64,000 bases of DNA, from NCBI GenBank assembly GCA_029255685.2, contig CM055312.2, positions 19,244,649-19,308,648 of the forward strand. The letters run 5' to 3'. The notes below the pieces were generated by a model. It did no database searches, was not told where the DNA came from, and worked only from the letters and a program-made list of their open reading frames with translations. Source of the DNA: Silene conica. Taxonomy: Eukaryota > Streptophyta > Magnoliopsida > Caryophyllales > Caryophyllaceae. The stretch's first letter is position 1. Each line of letters starts with the position of its first letter. Positions 58,554-64,000 of the stretch are shown here, piece by piece. The position numbers were made by a program, and so were the translations under genes.

Positions 58554-61424
58554 ATGCGCAGGTCAGTTCAAGGAGAACTCCTACCACTTGATCTCGAAAT
58601 TGAGAGGACTCTTAGGGAAAGAAGAAAGCAACTTCTAGCGAATCAAGAGGGAGGGTCACCATCCTCTTTATTTCAGGAAGACCTTTTCGAGTTACCACCA
58701 TCTTCACCAAAAACACCACCTTCACAACCAAATTCACCCATCAATCCACCTTCACCAAAAACACCACCTTCCACCTACTTTCCAGTTTTTCCTAAAGAAG
58801 AAGATAACATGACGGAAGAAGCTACTATTGCCAGCCACTCTATGCCTCAGGCAAAGGACCTATACAAAGGGTTCACTTTACCTGCAGGTACTGGGAAGCC
58901 ATTCGAGGCCAAGCCTGCCTATATTACTATGGTTGAAAGAAACCAATTTGGAGGCTCGGCCAATGAGGATGCTGCTAAGCATATTGAAATCTTCACAGAT
59001 TACATATGCTCTATAGCACCCCCAGAAGGAGTGACGCAGGACCAGATTAAACAGACCATGTTTATCTTCTCCCTTAGGGACTCTGCGAGAGAATGGTACA
59101 GAGACCTTGACCGCACTGCTGCGGGAGTTACAGATTGGAACACCTTAGCCCTAGCTTTCTACAGGAAATACTATTCTGCATCAAAGACTAATGCCTTAAG
59201 AGCGCAGATTACTAATTTCAAGCAAGGACCCAACGAAGACTTTAGCGAGGCGTGGGACAGGTTCAAGAGACTTGTTCGATCCATACCACATCACGGATTC
59301 GAACAATGGTTTCTTTGCAACCAGTTCTACAATGGCCTCTATGATGACAACAGGGCCTACTTAGATGCTGCAGCTAATGGAAGATTCCAAGATAATTCAG
59401 GAGAGACTAAAGGTCTCAAGTTAATAGAAGATGTTGCTGTGCACCGCGCTGAGCATGGTACTTCCAGAGGCAATCAAAGAAAATCAGAGTACAACCTGGC
59501 AGCAATTGAGGCCTTAACGGCCAAGCTAGAAAAATTTGAGGCTGCAGGAAAGCTCGATCTAGGGAGTGGAAGCAAGGGAGGAATATACCAGGTGAACGCC
59601 GTTCAGGACGGACCCTTTGCTTGTGAGAGGTGCGGTGGAGAAGGGCATGTGTCAAAGTTCTGCACTTCATCTAATGAAACATGTGCCGCTTTTCAGCATT
59701 ATCGTGGGAACAATTTCTATGATCCAAATAATAACAATGTCCATCCCAACTTAAGGTGGACAAGCCAGAATGTTCAAAACCCACAGCATATGCAACCTCA
59801 GCAAAATTCCACATATGTACCCCCACATAAACAAAATTTCCAAAGACCACCTTTCAACCCTCAACCACCTTCCAATCCACCACCTAACACAGATGCTCTT
59901 ATCCAAAATCTTATTGGGTTGGTTCAGAAGGAGTCGCAGGCTAGAGAGGCAGGGATGAAGATGTTGAAGTCCCAGATTGCTCAGATCGCGAGCAAGAATG
60001 ACACTAGGGCTCCGGGTCAACTTCCAACCAAACCAGACCAGAAGAAGGAGACTCTAAACATTGTAACCCTGCGAAGTGGAGCTAAAGTGGGGACTGAGAA
60101 AGAAAAAACAGCGAGTAGCAGCAAAGTCGGTCGACCGACCGATGAATCTGGTCGACCGACCGCGGAGCAGGATCCGAAAATTTTGCCTGAACAGGAGACT
60201 GGTCGACCGACCGAGAATACTGGTCGACCGACCACAAAAGCAGAGCCCGAAGTTCCCTTTCGTCCAGAATTGCCGAATAACTTAAGGGATTTTCTTTTCC
60301 GGGGTGATAAGACCCCTAGGTTTTTAAAAAGGGCTGCAAATACCGAATCCTCAGCTGCTCCTTTTCCAGAGAGACTCGTGCCTTCAAAGGAACAGGTATC
60401 TTTTGATAAATTTAAAGATGTAATTCGTTCATTAAATGTTCAAGTTCCATTTTTAGAATTAGTTCAACAAGTTCCTTCTTATCTTAAATTCATTAGACAA
60501 CTTTTGTCAAGAAAGAGGTCTCTAGAAAAGGTTGAGTCTGTGGCTCTCACTGAAGAGTCATCTAGCTTTTTAACACATGTCATTGCCCCTCATAAATTAG
60601 AAGACCCTGGAAGTTTTTCTGTCCCCTGTAATATAGGAACCTTCCCAGTTAAAAAGGTTTTATGCGACCTAGGTGCTAGCATAAGTGTCATGCCCCTAAG
60701 CGTTGCCTTAAAACTAGGAATGACCGAATTTGCAGTGACCAGTATGACGGTCCAGATGGCTGATCGCACATCTATGGAACCTATAGGGGTGTTAGAAAAC
60801 ATCCCTGTGCGTATTGACAGGTTTTTCTTCCCAGTAGACTTTGTTGTTTTGGACATCCCAGAGGATGCCCATATACCCATAATTCTAGGAAGACCCTTTC
60901 TTCACACTGCAGGTGCCATTATAGATGTAGGCACTGGAACTCTAACCTTCAAAGTAGGCAAACATTCTATTATCTATGGCCTATCCTATAGGAAGAAGGA
61001 TGCTATGACCCCCATTACATGTAATGCTATAACTTCTGAGAAGAAGTATGAGGTCATCACTACTTCTCCACCTTTATTACCTGTTCCTGTATCTGTTTTT
61101 ACACCTCCGCCCCAGATTGGGAGCAATAGGGAGGACACTTCTGTCGTGACTATTGCAGGAATTGGTTTGGGGAAACCCAAGGAGAAGGAAGTCATCGTCC
61201 AGAGAGGAGGAATGGGATGCCTAAGCTATGGAGAAGATGAGGATCCAGACGTCGTGGATCGAGAGGAGAAAAAGAAGAGGAGGCAGGCTCAAGAAGAGAG
61301 ACCGTCGCATATGCTTTGCGATGAAGGAAAGAAGATGTGTTTTGCCACTGAAGCAAAAACTGTGGAGACTACGGCGTGCCGTCAGAAGCCGTGGTCGGAT
61401 ATCTTCCGCATCTTTAGCGGATAG
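58554..61424 (+). CDS. Athila-type gag-protease polyprotein
   Basis: 956 codons, intact. Residues about 40-85 are proline/serine-rich (LPPSSPKTPPSQPNSP). Residues about 115-290 are the retrotransposon gag domain (FTDYICSIAPPEGVTQ, FSLRDSAREWYRDLDR, SIPHHGFEQWFLCNQFY). A zinc knuckle CERCGGEGHVSKFC (CX2CX4HX4C) lies at about 355. GRPT pairs lie at about 524 and 548. An aspartic protease follows, with CDLGASISVMPLSVALKLG at about 703 and [14 protein letters not shown] at about 777. The tail (GCLSYGEDEDPDVVDREEKK, lysine/arginine-rich, ending KPWSDIFRIFSG) replaces the expected reverse transcriptase-RNase H-integrase. Gag packages element RNA and the protease matures it; polymerase functions must come from elsewhere. 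The ATG is the first in the open frame after the primer site. Confidence 0.93.
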   Translation: MRRSVQGELLPLDLEIERTLRERRKQLLANQEGGSPSSLFQEDLFELPPSSPKTPPSQPNSPINPPSPKTPPSTYFPVFPKEEDNMTEEATIASHSMPQAKDLYKGFTLPAGTGKPFEAKPAYITMVERNQFGGSANEDAAKHIEIFTDYICSIAPPEGVTQDQIKQTMFIFSLRDSAREWYRDLDRTAAGVTDWNTLALAFYRKYYSASKTNALRAQITNFKQGPNEDFSEAWDRFKRLVRSIPHHGFEQWFLCNQFYNGLYDDNRAYLDAAANGRFQDNSGETKGLKLIEDVAVHRAEHGTSRGNQRKSEYNLAAIEALTAKLEKFEAAGKLDLGSGSKGGIYQVNAVQDGPFACERCGGEGHVSKFCTSSNETCAAFQHYRGNNFYDPNNNNVHPNLRWTSQNVQNPQHMQPQQNSTYVPPHKQNFQRPPFNPQPPSNPPPNTDALIQNLIGLVQKESQAREAGMKMLKSQIAQIASKNDTRAPGQLPTKPDQKKETLNIVTLRSGAKVGTEKEKTASSSKVGRPTDESGRPTAEQDPKILPEQETGRPTENTGRPTTKAEPEVPFRPELPNNLRDFLFRGDKTPRFLKRAANTESSAAPFPERLVPSKEQVSFDKFKDVIRSLNVQVPFLELVQQVPSYLKFIRQLLSRKRSLEKVESVALTEESSSFLTHVIAPHKLEDPGSFSVPCNIGTFPVKKVLCDLGASISVMPLSVALKLGMTEFAVTSMTVQMADRTSMEPIGVLENIPVRIDRFFFPVDFVVLDIPEDAHIPIILGRPFLHTAGAIIDVGTGTLTFKVGKHSIIYGLSYRKKDAMTPITCNAITSEKKYEVITTSPPLLPVPVSVFTPPPQIGSNREDTSVVTIAGIGLGKPKEKEVIVQRGGMGCLSYGEDEDPDVVDREEKKKRRQAQEERPSHMLCDEGKKMCFATEAKTVETTACRQKPWSDIFRIFSG
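60124..60232 (+). repeat. In-frame GGTCGACCGACC pairs encoding GRPT in element 3 gag
   Basis: The pairs at 60126 and 60199 read GGTCGACCGACC-9-GGTCGACCGACC, in frame GRPT-DES-GRPT and GRPT-ENT-GRPT. They lie between the zinc knuckle and the protease in a low-complexity linker. Confidence 0.9.
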
Positions 61425-62789
61425 TTGTTTTAAATTGCAGTTTTAAGACAATTTATTTTATGTTGTGTGAAACTTTTTAGTTCGGTTTGCTAGTAGTTAA
61501 GACTTTTAGAATCGTTTTGGCATCTCGCGCATTGTTGGGCGCGCATATTTTCTTGTTTTTTTCAGGATTCACGAAGAAACAAAGACCTCCAGGACTCGGC
61601 TGGTCGACCGACCAGAATCATCAGTCGGTCGACCAGACGCGCTGTATCGAAGATTTTTCCGCTGTTCACAGGAGGTCGATCGACCAGAAACATCGGTCGG
61701 TCGACCTGCCCGTCCGTCGCAGTCTTTCGTTTCTCTTCCTCGGAACTCGTGAAATCAACTTGGGTACTTGAGTGGCACTGCTAGCCACCAAAACCTCCCA
61801 GCTTACGCTGGTTTGGGGAGGTTTTTCTCATGCGATTCATAATCCAGTGAGTTCTTTCCAGTTTTTTTTCCTTGGCTTTATTTTCTTTGCATCTTTCCTT
61901 TAATTTTCTGAAACCTTTACTTAGGCTAATGCACAATGGGGACATTGTGCGGGTTGGTTTGGGGAATGGTTTCGTGTTACATGCATTACATTTTGTCACA
62001 CGTTTATTGCATTTCTGTCTTGCATCGTTCTTTTCTTTATTTTCCTTATATATACAAAAATCCAAAAAAAAAAATTAAAAAATTCAAAAATTCCAAAAAA
62101 TGCACGTTTATTTTAGCATATAGGTCGAGTCGGAACGAAAGTATTTCAAGGATGATTTAGCTATCTTACATGTTTATGCCTTTACCGTGCCTTGTCAACT
62201 TGTTTTAGTATAAGAGTCTTTTGCATATCTACGAGTTTTTGTCAACTTGCATATCTTGAGACTTGACTTATACCTTGGCAACCTACTATACATTCTAAGT
62301 TTTAGAGCCTTATTTCCTGGTTTCATTCTTAAACCAGTTGTTTAGGATGTGAGTAGTACTCCCCTTGGAACATGTTACATCAATATGCATAAACATGAAC
62401 TTGAATTGCTATATACTTGTTTTACTATCTCATTTTGTGAATCTCGATACGTGCATTTGGGATCCCTTTTCTCATATTTACCCATAAGCTTCACATAGCC
62501 AAAATTGCCTTTTTATTCCCCCAAAACTACATCCCATACTTAGCCTACCCTTTCAAGCTAGTATTTGTGGTCGTTGGATTATTTTTTGAGGCATCTTGGT
62601 TTGTATGCTATCATGAGCAAAATGAGAAAAGAAAGAAAGCAAGAAAGAAAAAAAAAGAAAAAGAACAGAAAAATTCAGAAAAGAAGGAAAGAAAAGAAAA
62701 AAAAAATCCGGAAAAGACAGAGCCAGTCGACCGACCACCTCTATAGGTCGGTCGACCGTCTGGCACTATCAGATTCAAAATTTCCGTTT

Positions 62790-62822
<33 letters not shown>

Positions 62823-63430
62823 TTTCATATGTTATAGGTCCCGTACTTCATTCAAAAATATTCGGGAGTCCTTTCTTATATAATGTGAGAGTTGTGCTAC
62901 GAAAAAGCACTTTCTTAATATCAAAAAGTCGTGAAGTATGTTGTTGGGAACCGGTTTTACCAGCTTGGCTACTAACCCCACAATTCCAAAAGCATCTTAA
63001 CCACTTTTACCTTTTGCCTCACATATCTTTCGTACCTCATTTGCATGTATCTAGGTCACTTAAATAAGATTGTTATACAAAGTTGTAGAATTCCTGTTCA
63101 TGTTAGATTGCAAGCATGTTTTCATGGGTCGCAGTTAGGTGAGTGTCTCTACAAAATTACTTCTTTCTATCTTCTACATATACTCACCCTTTGCTTCATG
63201 AGTGTCTCGAGCGTACCGCGAGAGTCCATGGTATAAGTCTCTATAGTCTTTATGTTTTCAAGTTTGACAACCCTATAACTCGTTTGCATGATTTGAATTT
63301 TATCTCATTTTGTTCTTGGCATTGGTTTAGGCTTACATGTAAATTTCGCTCTGAGATTGAAATCGTTCCATTAGTTAAGATCGAGTCTATTTCTTGCTTG
63401 AGGGCAAGCAAGGGTTTGGTTTGGGGAATT
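61425..63430 (+). other. Element 3 3' untranslated region with conserved hairpins
   Basis: No polymerase coding. GGTCGACC-type pairs are at 61602, 61671 (one arm GGTCGATCGACC) and 62728. The compound hairpin AAAACCTC-CCAGC-TTAC-GCTGG-GAGGTTTT is at 61789-61826 and GCACAATG-GGGA-CATTGTGC at 61931-61950, followed by GGTTGGTTTGGGGAATGG, a near copy of the terminal purine tract (63410-63430). A poly-A run of 24 is at about 62789-62812. Confidence 0.85.
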
Positions 63431-64000
63431 TGATACGTGTCTATTTTATGATGTTTTACATCTATTTTTACACGTATCTGATCGCTCATTTACTATGTTT
63501 TAGCCTCTATTTCCCACAAATTGTGTACTTTCGTATTTTTATGCGCTTTTGCAGATTTATGCGGAAAAGAGACGATTTAGCACCAAATTCGTATCCTCAA
63601 GTCTTTAGCTTAATTAAGGAATAAAAGGAAAGTCAACTGAGGTCAAAGTCAAAGTGCCAAAGGTCAAAACAAGAAGAAATCCAAAGACTTCCCAGAAGAA
63701 GCGGTCGACCGACCAACTAAACGGGTCGGCCGACCAGACCCAATTTTCATGAGGCCCAAATTTCAAGAAAACCGCAAATAAGAGAAGCCCAGCAGGAAGT
63801 GGTCGACCGACCAACTAAACGGGTCGGCCGACCAGAACGAGGCCCGTACGATTCGTTTTTCGGAAATAAAGTAGAATTAGAGTTTTAAGGAAACTCTTAG
63901 TTTTCACCCTATATAAACAAATCTTGTGATTAGGGTTAGGTATGCTTTTCATATGCTTTATCATATATCATCATCTCCTACCATCTAGTTCATCTTTTAT
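63431..64000 (+). repeat. Element 3 3' LTR (partial)
   Basis: It starts TGATACGTGTCTATTTTATG and is colinear with 56892-57460 to the window edge. It includes the GGTCGACC-type pairs at 63703 and 63801 and the TATATAAA box at 63910-63917. Confidence 0.95.

Larger units (their letters stand above)
42554..64000 (-). mobile_element. Athila-type element M (minus strand, nested, right end outside window)
   Basis: The left LTR (42554-44104), the 3' UTR (44105-45671) and the C-terminal part of a gag-protease ORF (56891-56271) all read on the minus strand and match element 3. M is interrupted by element 2 at 45672-55811 (its GAACT site lies in the M 3' UTR) and by element 3 from 56892. The remaining 5' part of M must lie to the right of element 3, outside the window. 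Confidence 0.85.
56892..64000 (+). mobile_element. Athila-type element 3 (gag-protease only; 3' LTR runs off the window)
   Basis: The 5' LTR is 56892-58437, the primer site 58443-58460, the ORF 58554-61424, the 3' UTR to 63430, and the 3' LTR starts at 63431. The 3' LTR segment present is almost identical to the 5' LTR (one G/A difference seen early), so insertion was recent. The probable target duplication is ACAGG (56887-56891); the right copy is outside. Only 2 kb separate the ORF from the 3' LTR and they hold no reverse transcriptase, RNase H or integrase. Confidence 0.92.

Noticed and set aside
60017..60285. Alternative frames giving repeated VDRP or VGRP motifs on both strands around the GRPT pairs.
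   Set aside because: They are shadows of the near-palindromic 12-mer GGTCGACCGACC; only the GRPT frame is part of a long conserved ORF.
61789..61826. Rho-independent-type terminator (stem followed by T run).
   Set aside because: This is a eukaryotic retroelement 3' UTR; the hairpin is conserved between elements but transcription continues to the 3' LTR, so a terminator role is not plausible.

Overview
This looks like a repeat-rich stretch of a large eudicot plant nuclear genome. Almost all of it is nested transposable elements; the only convincing host gene is a class III secretory peroxidase (38968-41227, minus strand). The plant assignment rests on Athila-type gag-protease with a tRNA-Asp-type primer site, TNP2-type CACTA transposase, a MULE transposase with plant introns, and tRNA-derived SINEs. 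I cannot name the species.

Layout. (1) 1-17136 is a decayed minus-strand CACTA (En/Spm) element running off the left edge. Its terminus is at 17136 and its TNP2-like and Ptta/En/Spm-like ORFs are frameshifted and deleted. It carries two nested insertions: a complete but non-coding LTR retrotransposon (LARD1, 2656-11256, TSD ACTAT) and a solo LTR (12768-15678, TSD CCTGC). (2) 18986-29304 is a second solo LTR of that last family (TSD AAAAT). It is split by a composite (20678-27791, TSD AACCG) whose left end is a LARD and whose right end is a TRIM in opposite orientation. (3) 33499-38629 is a MULE with short terminal inverted repeats and a FAR1/MULE-type transposase fused to an OTU cysteine-protease domain. 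It also holds what look like captured gene fragments. A SINE lies just outside its right end. (4) 38968-41227 is the peroxidase gene, with a MITE in its single intron. (5) 42554-64000 is a nest of Athila-type Ty3/gypsy elements. A minus-strand gag-protease element (M) is interrupted by element 2 (45672-55811, TSD GAACT), which itself contains a LARD-family solo LTR (48855-51336, TSD CCTCA). M is interrupted again by element 3 (56892 to beyond the right edge), which has an intact 956-codon gag-protease ORF and no reverse transcriptase or integrase.

The most unusual signal is structural rather than coding. Several unrelated retroelement families here carry arrays of short inverted repeats whose loops are conserved while the stems differ and remain complementary (compensatory or G-U changes). 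Examples are eleven hairpins at 13494-14033, four at 27900-28103, GNRA-tetraloop hairpins flanking both arrays, and five hairpins with GAYYGAAAGG-like loops in the Athila LTRs. Independently, all three Athila elements are studded with pairs of the 12-mer GGTCGACCGACC (or its reverse complement and one-base variants). The spacer is 9 bp in every pair I measured (21-bp period). Pairs occur in LTRs, in 3' UTRs, and in the gag ORFs, where they encode GRPT-xxx-GRPT. I do not know a described element class matching these patterns. All coordinates and comparisons were made by eye, without alignment or folding software.
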